NCBI GenBank assembly: GCA_026692885.1
Contig: JAPLNJ010000857.1
Coordinates: forward strand, 1 to 41,715
Source of the DNA: Planctomycetota bacterium
GTDB taxonomy: Bacteria > Planctomycetota > Planctomycetia > Pirellulales > Pirellulaceae
Reading direction: 5' to 3'
DNA length: 41,715 nt
The notes beneath the pieces are model-generated. The model was given only the letters and a program-made list of their open reading frames with translations, had not been told where the DNA came from and ran no database searches. The translations under genes were made by a program, and so were the position numbers. This document shows, one piece after another, positions 33,330-41,381 of this stretch (within the stretch, counting starts at the first letter, position 1; each line of letters begins with the position of its first letter).

Positions 33330-34166
33330 ATGAGCCAGCGCGTACTGCTGGTCTTGAACTGCGCGGCGGATGCGAGCTACGCGAACCGTTCCGTCCTGGG
33401 GACGCTGTACCGTGGCCGATTTGATCGCGTGGCCTTCGCGGTGAGCGCGACGTGCCCGCTCGACGCCGCCTGCTGGAACATCGTCGCGTCGTGGTCTCCG
33501 CCGCCCGACGGCCCGGAGTGCATCTGCGGCACTGGGGTACTGGGACGACATCTCGCGTTGCAGCACTGTTTTCATCCGCGGCTGATCGACATCGCGCAGA
33601 CCGACGAGGGGTTCGAGTTCGTCGTGTTCACGGAAGATGACTGTTTGCTGTCCCCCACCATCGATGCCGCGGCGGTGCGGCGCCGATGCGCCGGACTCGA
33701 GGCTTTGACGCCGCCGATCTTCTACTGTTCTCGCGAAACCCAGGACTGGGTTTGGGCGCACCACGCCACGGGATATCCCGCCTACCTGGCGGCAACACGG
33801 GATTGGTCACGCGAGCAACTCTTGCGGAACTGGGCGGGGTACGGCGGTCAGCCACTGCTCGACGCCCCGCCGCAGCCCATGTTCTTCGGCTTCGCGGACT
33901 GCGCGGTGTTTCGCTTCTCGTTCTTGCGCAGGCTGGCTTCGGATCTTGCGCGGCTGTTGTCCGTGTGGCATGAAGCCGCGATTCCGTCCGCCGTGTTGTA
34001 CAATTCGTCGCGACTGGGGAAGCTTGACGGGTTGGCGTTGTGGGGGCCGCAGCGGGACCAGTCGCTCACCGAACTGCTGTCGCTACTGGCCCGCCACGAC
34101 TTTGTCCATCCGATCAAGTTATCGTTGTACACGCCGGATGAGTTGCTGGCCGGCTACCACGATTGA
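33330..34166 (+). CDS. Unrecognised protein, glycosyltransferase-like features
   Basis: A 278-residue protein with no signal peptide. It starts with a strand MSQRVLLVLNCAADAS, and near residue 102 has FVVFTEDDCLLSP, a strand ending in an acidic pair like the metal-binding site of GT-A folds. It is rich in Trp and aromatic residues in the middle (YCSRETQDWVWAHHATGYPAYL). No family is recognised. It lies before a GT4 gene of opposite strand, which fits a polysaccharide or lipid-glycan role. GGAG precedes the ATG. The transferase reading is only a hypothesis. Confidence 0.7.
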   Translation: MSQRVLLVLNCAADASYANRSVLGTLYRGRFDRVAFAVSATCPLDAACWNIVASWSPPPDGPECICGTGVLGRHLALQHCFHPRLIDIAQTDEGFEFVVFTEDDCLLSPTIDAAAVRRRCAGLEALTPPIFYCSRETQDWVWAHHATGYPAYLAATRDWSREQLLRNWAGYGGQPLLDAPPQPMFFGFADCAVFRFSFLRRLASDLARLLSVWHEAAIPSAVLYNSSRLGKLDGLALWGPQRDQSLTELLSLLARHDFVHPIKLSLYTPDELLAGYHD

Positions 34167-34215
34167 CGCCTAGCACCCAACGCTATTTTGGCCCCTGCGC
34201 GCAAAGCATGAGACT

Positions 34216-34372
34216 TAACGGTTCAGCAGAGACGGGGCGTGAGACAAGGGGTCAGACGTACAGATTTCAGTTTTCGCGGTCGTATGCCCAAGCCCAGGGA
34301 AAGCCTTCTGCCCGCGAAAACTGAAATCTGTACGTCTGACCCCAGCTGGCGGTCTGTCTCTGCGAAACCGTA
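34216..34372 (+). repeat. GGGGTC palindrome family B copy 2, nested
   Basis: Inner arms 34248-34279 and 34312-34343 are a perfect 32-bp inverted repeat (GGGGTCAGACGTACAGAT start) around 32 nt. Outer arms near 34216-34233 and 34355-34372 (ACGGTT..GCAGAGAC) add a second level. The family B copy at 18924-19021 shares the design. Confidence 0.9.
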
Positions 34373-34431
34373 AAACCCCCTGCTTGACACCGACAACCCC
34401 GAAAACCGTTTGGTGCTAGGGAACGCAGACG

Positions 34432-35643
34432 TCAACCGCCGGTCCGGTAGCGTTCCTGCCACAGACGGTCGAGCAGTTCCTCGTAGTCCCGCGCCATGCG
34501 TGGGGCGTAGCCCACGCGCCGCCCCAGTTCCTGGCCTTCAGCCGCGAGTCCCGCGGCCCACCGCGGGTGGTCGTGCAGCAACTGAGCCGCCTGGCAAAGC
34601 GACTCGGGATCACCGGGAACGACCAATCCCTGGATGCGATCCTGCACCAGTTCCGGGGCGGCTCCCACCGCGCTGACGATCACCGGCCGACCGCACAACA
34701 AGGCTTCCAGTAGCGCCAGCGAACAACCTTCCTCGTGCGAGGGCAGGCAGAAGGCGTCCATGCACTGGTAGTAGTCCCCGAGGTAGTCGTCCGCGCGCGC
34801 AAACACGTAGCGGCCCGGGATCTGGTGGTTAGCCTGATCCATGAGTGCGGGCCGTTCGGCACCCCAACCCACCAGCAGGACCTTGAAGTTCTGCGGCAGC
34901 CGGTGGACGGCTTCCACCAGGCGTGTCACCCCTTTTTCGCCGGAGAACCGCCCCACATATCCCAGCACGAAGTCATCACGGTCGAAGCCCAGACCCCGCC
35001 GCATGTCTTCGCGGCTGCGAGTTTGACTCAGCCGCTTGGTATCCACGCCGTTGTAAATCACCGTGGTGGGAAAGCCGGCGCAGACTCGGTGTTTGACGCG
35101 TTGGCTGACCGCGACCACGTGATCCACCACACGTTGGCTTTGGCCCAGCAACATGCGGGTCCAGTCGCCTTCGCCGTGGGCCACGAAGACGCACAACGGC
35201 GGTCGAGACTCCAACAACAGTTCGTCCAACGCCAAGCCCCAGCACAGCAGCACATCGCATTCCTGGGCGGCGCGCCGCACCGCTTCTGCTCCGCCGATCT
35301 CGACGGGAAGCGGCACCTCCGCCACGAAGGCCGGGTCGACCAGGTCCGGACGCGTGACGACCGTGCGGACAAGCTGCAGCCGCTGGGGGTTGATGAACCG
35401 CGTCAAGTAGATCAGCCACTGTTCGGCCCCGCCGCGCACCAGGCAGGGGCCGACCGAGATCGCCCGCAAAGGACCTCCCGATGGCTGGGCCGGGCTGGTG
35501 GAGACACGAGCCGCCTGGTGGGCCGCGGACGTGGAAGATTCTGCCGAGGCGGATGGGGGGGCCATGAGGAGGCCGGACGCAGCCGCTTTCGCGAAATGCT
35601 CTCCGGCCGAAACCGATGCAAAGGTTGGTAATCCGGCGGCCAT
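34432..35643 (-). CDS. GT4-family glycosyltransferase
   Basis: A 403-residue GT-B glycosyltransferase. The C-terminal half has GYVGRFSGEKGVTRLVEA, KVLLVGWGAE and the donor-binding SHEEGCSLALLEALLCGRPVI motif. The first 75 residues are an Ala/Ser-rich leader of low complexity that other family members lack, so the start could be later. ATG 35643 has GGGAG upstream. The much longer open frame (to 35988) crosses a palindromic repeat and is rejected. The likely role is glycan synthesis with the neighbouring gene; acceptor and sugar are unknown. Confidence 0.85.
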   Translation of the reverse strand: MAAGLPTFASVSAGEHFAKAAASGLLMAPPSASAESSTSAAHQAARVSTSPAQPSGGPLRAISVGPCLVRGGAEQWLIYLTRFINPQRLQLVRTVVTRPDLVDPAFVAEVPLPVEIGGAEAVRRAAQECDVLLCWGLALDELLLESRPPLCVFVAHGEGDWTRMLLGQSQRVVDHVVAVSQRVKHRVCAGFPTTVIYNGVDTKRLSQTRSREDMRRGLGFDRDDFVLGYVGRFSGEKGVTRLVEAVHRLPQNFKVLLVGWGAERPALMDQANHQIPGRYVFARADDYLGDYYQCMDAFCLPSHEEGCSLALLEALLCGRPVIVSAVGAAPELVQDRIQGLVVPGDPESLCQAAQLLHDHPRWAAGLAAEGQELGRRVGYAPRMARDYEELLDRLWQERYRTGG

Positions 35644-35903
35644 GAAAAACGCACTCCCTGGTGTCGATGCTCGTCGCAGTAGCACGGCTGCAATACCGAC
35701 CGGACTACGTTCCGTGGTCTCGTTTCCGGCGGTCGCATCTTCACCAGTAAGCTTCAAGGGTCCAGGGCTTGCAAGCGGCTGCGCGTGACATTCTTGCTTC
35801 CCAAACGGACGGAGCGTGAGGCGGGCCTGTTGAGAACCCGATCTTGGCAGCCAGACTGCGTACCTGGCCCAAGTGCAACTCTGCTTGCCTTGTTCGCACG
35901 GAT

Positions 35904-35979
35904 GCACGGATGGCAGAGCCAGAGCACGGATTTCTTTCTCGTTCGGTCCGCATCCGTGCTCTGACTCTGCCATCCGTGC
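35904..35979 (+). repeat. Large palindrome, hairpin family A copy 2
   Basis: Arms 35904-35931 and 35952-35979 match at 27 of 28 positions (GCACGGATGGCAGAG..AGAGCACGGAT). The 20-nt loop contains TTTCTTTCTCGTTCGGTC, the loop of copy 1 at 7311. The rightward flank (36000-36027) is the inverted form of the flank left of copy 1. Confidence 0.85.
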
Positions 35980-36076
35980 GAGCACCAACCCCTGGAAACC
36001 CCAAACAGTGAGTCCCTACGGCATTTTCAAACGGCCAGGGCCAGGCTCTTGCCGAACCGGCGGCCCGTCGATTTAA

Positions 36077-36132
36077 TGTAGGGTGGGCTGTGTCCACCAC
36101 AAGCGGCTGCAGTTGGAGGGCACTGCCCTACA
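36077..36132 (+). repeat. TGTAGGG inverted repeat with GTGGGC module
   Basis: TGTAGGG (36077-36083) and CCCTACA (36126-36132) bracket a GTGGGCTGTGTCCACC hairpin. The rest of 35644-36190 outside the two repeats holds no gene. Confidence 0.6.
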
Positions 36133-36190
36133 CATGCAGGACCCCACCTGGTTCTTGGGGCGGGCATGATTCAACCCTCAGGAGACTCTC

Positions 36191-37540
36191 ATGATGAAGC
36201 AGACAACTTGGACGCGTCGGCAGTTTGTGGGTGCGGCGGGAGCCGCGGTGGCGGCGTTCACAATCGTGCCTCGGCACGCGGTGGCCGGCAGCAACGCGAC
36301 CCCGCCGAGCGAGAAGCTGAATATCGCCGGCATCGGTGTGGGCGGGATGGGCGGCGGCGATCTGAGCGCCGTCAGCGGCCAGAACAACGTCGTGGCCCTG
36401 GCCGACGTCGACTGGGGGTACGCCGGCAAGACCGCCGAGCGTTACCCGAACGCGAAGAAGTTTGCGGATTTCCGCAAGATGTTCGACGAGCTGGAAAAGA
36501 ACATCGATGCGGTGATCGTCGCCACGCCGGACCATTGCCACGCGGTGGCCGCCATGGCGGCGATCAAACGCGGCAAGCATGTGTACTGCGAGAAGCCTCT
36601 GGCTCACTCGGTGTACGAAGTCCGCGCGCTGATGAAAGCGGCCCAGGAGCACAAAGTCGTTACGCAATTGGGGAATCAAGGCCACTCGTCCGACACCATT
36701 CGCATGTTCTGCGAGTGGGTCTGGGACGGAGCGATCGGCAAGGTCCACACGATCCACGCCGGCTGTGCGGCCGTGAACTCCGGTGTCGATCGATTGCCGC
36801 AATTGAAGGAGCAACCCACGGTTCCCGCGACGCTCGATTGTGACCTCTGGCTGGGTCCCTCGCAGCAACGAGCGTATCATCCGGCCTACCATCCGTACCA
36901 GTGGCGCGGCTGGGTGCCGTTCGGCAACGGCACCGTCGGCGACTGGACCTGCCACGTCGTCGACCCCGTGTTCTGGGCGCTGGACCTGGGCGCACCAAAG
37001 ACGGTCCAGGCCCAAGTCAAGGACTGGGATCCCAAGACGCAGGGCGACGCTTTCCCCAAGGGCGAGATCATCACCTACGAGTTCCCGGCCAAGGGCCAGC
37101 GCGGGCCGGTAACCATGGTCTGGTACAGCGGCACGGAGCGCATTCCGCGGCCCCAGGAGTTGGAGCAGGATCGGAAGCCAGTGGACACCGGCGCGATTGT
37201 GCTGGGCGACAAGGGTGCGATCATGTACGGTTCGCACGGCGCGAACCCTGTCCGGATCATCCCCGAGGCCAAGATGCAGGACTACAAGCAGCCGGAGAAG
37301 ACGATTCCGCGGACGCGTGGGCATCACAACGACTGGCTGGAGGCAATCCGCAACGGCACCAAAGCCGGCTCCGACTTCTCCTACGGCGGGCCGCTCACCG
37401 AGGTCGCCCTGCTGGGCGTGATCGCCATCAAGCTGCCGGGTACGAAGCTGGAGTGGGACACGCAAGCCATGCGGTTCACGAACTGCGAGGATGCCAACCA
37501 GTACGTGAATCCACCCTATCGTGCCGGCTGGACGCTGTAG
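36191..37540 (+). CDS. Tat-exported Gfo/Idh/MocA family oxidoreductase
   Basis: A 449-residue NAD(P)-dependent oxidoreductase-family protein. A Tat signal (TWTRRQFVGAAGAAVAAF, then cleavage near AVAG) predicts export. The Rossmann start is IAGIGVGGMGGGDL, and the family motif is HVYCEKPLAHSVYE with the catalytic lysine of EKP. The planctomycete GWVPFGNGTVGDWTCHVVDP segment follows. GGAG six bases before ATG fixes the start; a second ATG follows directly. It opens a cluster with an epimerase, a symporter and a DUF1080 protein, suggesting oxidation of an imported sugar or glycoside. Confidence 0.93.
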   Translation: MMKQTTWTRRQFVGAAGAAVAAFTIVPRHAVAGSNATPPSEKLNIAGIGVGGMGGGDLSAVSGQNNVVALADVDWGYAGKTAERYPNAKKFADFRKMFDELEKNIDAVIVATPDHCHAVAAMAAIKRGKHVYCEKPLAHSVYEVRALMKAAQEHKVVTQLGNQGHSSDTIRMFCEWVWDGAIGKVHTIHAGCAAVNSGVDRLPQLKEQPTVPATLDCDLWLGPSQQRAYHPAYHPYQWRGWVPFGNGTVGDWTCHVVDPVFWALDLGAPKTVQAQVKDWDPKTQGDAFPKGEIITYEFPAKGQRGPVTMVWYSGTERIPRPQELEQDRKPVDTGAIVLGDKGAIMYGSHGANPVRIIPEAKMQDYKQPEKTIPRTRGHHNDWLEAIRNGTKAGSDFSYGGPLTEVALLGVIAIKLPGTKLEWDTQAMRFTNCEDANQYVNPPYRAGWTL

Positions 37541-37876
37541 CGACCACAGTCGGCGAACGGGGAACGTTATACCGCTTGCGGTTGACCTTGACCCGGTTTA
37601 CTGCAAGCCGGACGCGTGCGAGTTCCTTCTCGTTCCGACGCTCTGCGTCCGAACGTAAGGCACGGACGCTCTGCGTCCTTGGACAGACGACGCGGAGCGT
37701 CAAGGCACTTGCGTTCCCACGCGGAGCATGGGAACGAGGGGTTCCAAGATGCTCACTGCCGTGCGGCTGCCCCCCCCCCGCTCGCCCGTGTTGACAACGT
37801 CCACCGCGTTTGCCATCGTAATCAATCTCCGTGGGGTCCGCTGAACGCACTCTTCGTTGCTTAAGGATCACTGATC
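37541..37876. repeat. Repeat-rich intergenic region
   Basis: No gene is seen. Several hairpins occur together: CGTTCCGACGCTCTGCGTCC near 37635-37660, GACGCTCTGCGTCC again near 37668, ACGACGCGGAGCGTCAAGG, and GTTCCCACGCGGAGCATGGG (37711-) with the CCAAGATGCTCAC tail also seen near 4800. A run of ten C lies at about 37770-37779. Confidence 0.65.
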
Positions 37877-38782
37877 ATGACCAACACATCGCGACGTGGC
37901 TTTCTCCAGCAGGCGACTGCGCTCAGCGCGGCGGCCGTGGCCGCCGGGACGCTGAGCCGTTTTCCGGCCCTGGCTGCCGACCAAGCGGGACCACAAATCT
38001 CGCTCGGACTGGTCACGTACCAGTGGGGCAACGATTGGGACCTGCCGACGCTGATCGCCAATTGCACGACCGCCAAAGTGCTGGGCGTGGAGTTGCGGAC
38101 CACGCATGCCCATAAAGTCGAACCGACCCTGAACGACGCCGGGCGGGCCGAGGTAAAGCAGCGGTTTGCCGACAGCCCAGTGACGCTGGTCGGGTTGGGC
38201 AGCGCCGAAGACTTTCACCGCCCCGACCCGGCGGCCCTGAAAAAGTCGATCGAGAACACCAAGGCGTTCATCCGGCTCAGCCACGACGTGGGCGGCAGTG
38301 GGGTCAAGGTCCGGCCGAACGACTTGCCCAAGGGCATCCCGCAGGAACAGACGATCGAGCAGATCGGCCGGGCGCTGAACGTCGTGGGGGCCTATGGCGC
38401 TGACTACGGTCAGCAGATTCGTCTGGAGGTGCACGGGGGCGGGGGCTGCGCCAAGCTGCCGATCATCAAGCAGATCATGGACGTCGCCACGCATCCGAAC
38501 GTGGCCGTGTGCTGGAACTCGAACGGCGACGATTTGGAGCAGCCCGGCCTGGAGCACAACTTCAATCTGGTGAAGGCTCGGCTAGGTGCCACGACCCACG
38601 TCAAGCCAGTGAACACACGCGGCTATCCCTTTCCGGAACTGATGAAGTTGTGCCTGAAAGTGAACTATCGCGGCTGGTGGCTGCTGGAAGCGGGCGACCG
38701 TCCCGAAGATCGGGTGAAAGCACTGGCCGACCAGAAAGTGCTGTTCGACGAGCTGCTGGCCAAAGCCAAGAGCGAATTGTGA
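37877..38782 (+). CDS. Tat-exported sugar phosphate isomerase/epimerase
   Basis: A 301-residue TIM-barrel protein of the xylose-isomerase-like family with a Tat signal (TSRRGFLQQATALSAAAVAAG, cleavage near ALA). Metal or substrate residues are visible in VELRTTHAHK, RLEVHGGGGC and VCWNSNGDD, and GWWLLEAGDRPED near the end. It probably acts outside the cytoplasm on a sugar produced by the preceding oxidoreductase or carried by the symporter. It is 336 bp after the first gene and only 24 bp before the symporter, so it is likely co-transcribed with the latter. Confidence 0.9.
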   Translation: MTNTSRRGFLQQATALSAAAVAAGTLSRFPALAADQAGPQISLGLVTYQWGNDWDLPTLIANCTTAKVLGVELRTTHAHKVEPTLNDAGRAEVKQRFADSPVTLVGLGSAEDFHRPDPAALKKSIENTKAFIRLSHDVGGSGVKVRPNDLPKGIPQEQTIEQIGRALNVVGAYGADYGQQIRLEVHGGGGCAKLPIIKQIMDVATHPNVAVCWNSNGDDLEQPGLEHNFNLVKARLGATTHVKPVNTRGYPFPELMKLCLKVNYRGWWLLEAGDRPEDRVKALADQKVLFDELLAKAKSEL

Positions 38783-38806
38783 GTTGCTTGATGGGAAGGC
38801 GTTGAC

Positions 38807-40413
38807 ATGACTAACTTCGATTGGCTCCTGGATGGCAGCATCGTCGGTCTGTATCTGTTGGCTACGATGGTGGCCGGTCTGATGGTGCGGAAGTACGTGG
38901 CTCGGGTCGATCATTTCTTGGTCGCCGGCCGCGAGATGGACGTCTATCTCGGCATCGCGTCGATCATTTCTTGGTCGCCGGCCGCGAGATGGACGTCTAT
39001 CTCGGCATCGCATCGCTGGCGGCGACCGAGTTCGGCATCGTGACGTGCATGTACTCCGCTCAGGCGGGCTACGACCGGGGTTTTGCCGGCTCGATCCCCG
39101 GCGTCTGCAACGCCATCGCGATGTTCGTCGTCGGCTGGACCGGCTTCTGTGTGAAACCCCTCCGCGACTCCGGTGCGATGACGATTCCGGAGCTGTTCGA
39201 GAAACGCTTCGGCAAGTTCGTCCGCTGGCTGGCTGGTGTGGTCATCGTGCTGGGCGGGTTGTTGAATATGGGCGTGTTTCTGCGCGTCGGCGGTCAGTTC
39301 CTGGTCGTGTGCTGCGGGATGGACCTGAAGTATTTGGAACTGGCGATGACCGTGCTGCTGGTGGGCGTGGCCGTGTACACGATCATGGGCGGGATGCTCT
39401 CGGTGTTGGTGACAGATTTCCTCCAGTTCATCGTGATGAGCGTGGGACTGTTGGTGGTCACCTTCCTGATCCTGGGCAAAGTGGGCTGGGAAGGCATCGT
39501 CCATACGGTGGACTCGCGTCTCGGCCCGGGCGGCTTCAATCCGTTCCTCAACGAAAAGCTGGGCTGGGCCTTCGTGCTGTCTAACCTGCTTACCAACACG
39601 GCCGCCGTGCTGACGTGGCAAACGTGCATCGCCCGTCTGCTGGCAGCCAAAGACAGCCAAACTGGCCGCAAGGTCTATACGGGCACGGCCTTCTTCTTCA
39701 TCTGCCGCTGGATCATTCCGGGTGTGTGGGGCATCGCTGCCTTGGCACTGGTTCCTGCGAGCGTGGTGGGCGAGATTGGTCTGCAGTTCGGTGAGCAAGA
39801 CGGATCGCTGTTCGCCATGCCGTATCTGCTGGGTACGATGCTTCCGGCGGGCATGATGGGCCTGCTGGTGGCGGCCATGCTGGCTGCGGACATGTCCACC
39901 GACTCGTCTTACATGCTCACCTGGGGCAGCGTGATCTACAATGACATCCTGGCGCCGTTCCGCAAGACGGCGTGGTCCGAGAAGAAGGGCATCCTCTGGA
40001 ACCGCTGCATTGTGGCGCTGATCGGCCTGTTCCTGCTATTCTGGGGCCTGTGGTACAAGCTCGAAGGCAACCTGTGGGAGTACCTGCAGACAACTGGGAC
40101 CATCTACCTGTCGAGCATGTCGATCCTGCTGATTGCCTGCTGCTACTGGAATCGCGCGAACAACTGGGGGGCGATTGCCGCGATCGTCGTCGGAGCCGCG
40201 TTGCCTGTCCTTACGCTGTCCCTGAACCTGTTTCTGAAAGTGCCGGTGCTCGACGAGGCCGGGGTGCCGTTGCTCAAAGCAGGTCAACCGGTTATCCAGG
40301 GTTGGGCCGCCTGCCACCTAGGCGACCACGCTCCCGTTATCGGCACGTATGCCGCCGCCGCGATGGCCATGATCGCGGGTTCGTTGCTCAAGCCACAGGA
40401 AACCAACTCGTAG
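38807..40413 (+). pseudogene. Sodium:solute symporter, frame broken by 53-bp duplication
   Basis: The gene encodes an SSS-family cation/solute symporter with about 13 membrane segments. The first frame starts MTNFDWLLDGSIVGLYLLAT and runs into a tandem duplication (38907-39012). After it the correct sequence (MDVYLGIASLAATEFGIVT) continues in another frame to 40413. Removing one 53-bp copy leaves 1554 bp, an exact frame of 517 residues. As given, the first frame stops at 39043 after 78 residues, and the long downstream frame would need a TTG at 38821 or an internal start. It is either a recent knockout, a reversible switch or a sequence error. It follows the epimerase gene by 24 bp. Confidence 0.85.
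38907..39012 (+). repeat. 53-bp tandem duplication inside the symporter gene
   Basis: Copy 1 is 38907-38959 and copy 2 is 38960-39012. They are identical except for the last base (G against A). The length is not a multiple of three, so it shifts the frame. Confidence 0.95.
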
Positions 40414-40439
40414 TAGGATGGATTTCCAATCCGTCCCAC
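40413..40439 (+). repeat. GTAGGATGGATTTCC palindrome
   Basis: A short inverted repeat (GTAGGATGGATTTCCAATCC, then GTCCCAC), the same type as the inner module at 19932-19958, placed directly at the symporter stop codon. Confidence 0.75.
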
Positions 40440-40514
40440 AGGAAACCACCAAATTCGTGTAAACGAAGACGAACGCCGCTTAGAAGTGCGTAGGAACATA
40501 CAGGAGAGACTGCC

Positions 40515-40700
40515 ATGCACGAAATTACAGCCATGCTGACCCACCATCCGTTCTGGGGCGTCATGACGATTGCCGTACTGGCTTGGTACTCGACGATTAC
40601 GGTATACGTCGCCATCCGTGGCTCGCTGAACATTAAGGACATGCTACAGCGGTTGAAGGACGGGCAGGAGAAACACGATCCATGCGAACCTGGAAACTGA
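40515..40700 (+). CDS. Small single-pass membrane protein next to the symporter
   Basis: A 61-residue protein with one hydrophobic segment (about 12-35, FWGVMTIAVLAWYSTITVYVAI) and a charged Lys/Asp/Glu-rich cytoplasmic-type tail. CAGGAGAG lies 6 nt before the ATG. It sits 101 bp after the symporter and 87 bp before the DUF1080 gene, so it is likely in the same transcript. By position it resembles small accessory subunits of solute symporters, but that is inference. Confidence 0.75.
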   Translation: MHEITAMLTHHPFWGVMTIAVLAWYSTITVYVAIRGSLNIKDMLQRLKDGQEKHDPCEPGN

Positions 40701-40787
40701 AACCACAACTCCCCATGGCTGCGACGTTCATCCTCGTATTGTGGTAGACTATCCGCGTGGCGTTTCAATCACGAAAGGGAGGAACTC

Positions 40788-41381
40788 ATGTATTCTCGGA
40801 TCGCTCGCATCGCCTTGGTTTCGGCATCGCTCGTCGTCCTACTCGCGTCCGCAGCGGCGTACGCCGGTGAGCCTGTGACTCTGTTCGACGGCAAGACACT
40901 CGACGGTTGGGACGTCCTGACCTGCGAAGCCGTCGTGGAGGACGGTTGCATCCTGCTGAAGGCAGGCAATGGGCTGGTCCAGGCGAAGAAGCAATACGGC
41001 GACTTCGTCCTGGAATATGAGTGGAAGGCATTGAAGCCGGACAACTGGGATTCCGGCGTCTACTTCCGTTACACTGCCGTACCCAAAGGCCAGCCGTGGC
41101 CCCCGCACTACCAAGTCAATTTGCGTAAAGGCATGGAAGGCAACCTGGATTCGAACAAGGACGCCCAGAACAAGGTGCCGACGAAGGTGGGCCAGTGGAA
41201 TAAGTTCGAGCTGACGGTCAAAGGCAACACGGCCGCGCTGAAAGTCAACGGCCAACCAGCGTGGCAAGTCAGCGGGATTGAGCCCGCCAGCGGCTACATC
41301 TCCCTGCAAGCCGAAATCCCCGGCGGCGGTCAGTTCCTGTTCCGCAACATTCGGATCACCGAGTTATCGTCTGCAAGGTAG
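40788..41381 (+). CDS. Secreted DUF1080 (3-keto-disaccharide hydrolase) protein
   Basis: A 197-residue exported protein with a signal peptide (about 1-26, SLVVLLASAAAYAG). The mature part is a DUF1080 beta-jelly-roll: VTLFDGKTLDGWDV, DFVLEYEWK, DSGVYFRYT and GYISLQAEI, ending LFRNIRITEL. Members are now linked to 3-keto-glycoside hydrolysis or to Gfo/Idh-mediated keto-sugar pathways, which fits the oxidoreductase at the start of this cluster. GGAGG five bases before ATG supports the start. Confidence 0.92.
   Translation: MYSRIARIALVSASLVVLLASAAAYAGEPVTLFDGKTLDGWDVLTCEAVVEDGCILLKAGNGLVQAKKQYGDFVLEYEWKALKPDNWDSGVYFRYTAVPKGQPWPPHYQVNLRKGMEGNLDSNKDAQNKVPTKVGQWNKFELTVKGNTAALKVNGQPAWQVSGIEPASGYISLQAEIPGGGQFLFRNIRITELSSAR

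Noticed and set aside
35644..35988. N-terminal extension of the GT4 glycosyltransferase
   Set aside because: It runs through hairpin family A and lacks a ribosome binding site. ATG 35643 has GGGAG upstream.
36128..37465. A 445-codon open frame on the minus strand
   Set aside because: Antisense to the oxidoreductase gene, and no recognisable domain.
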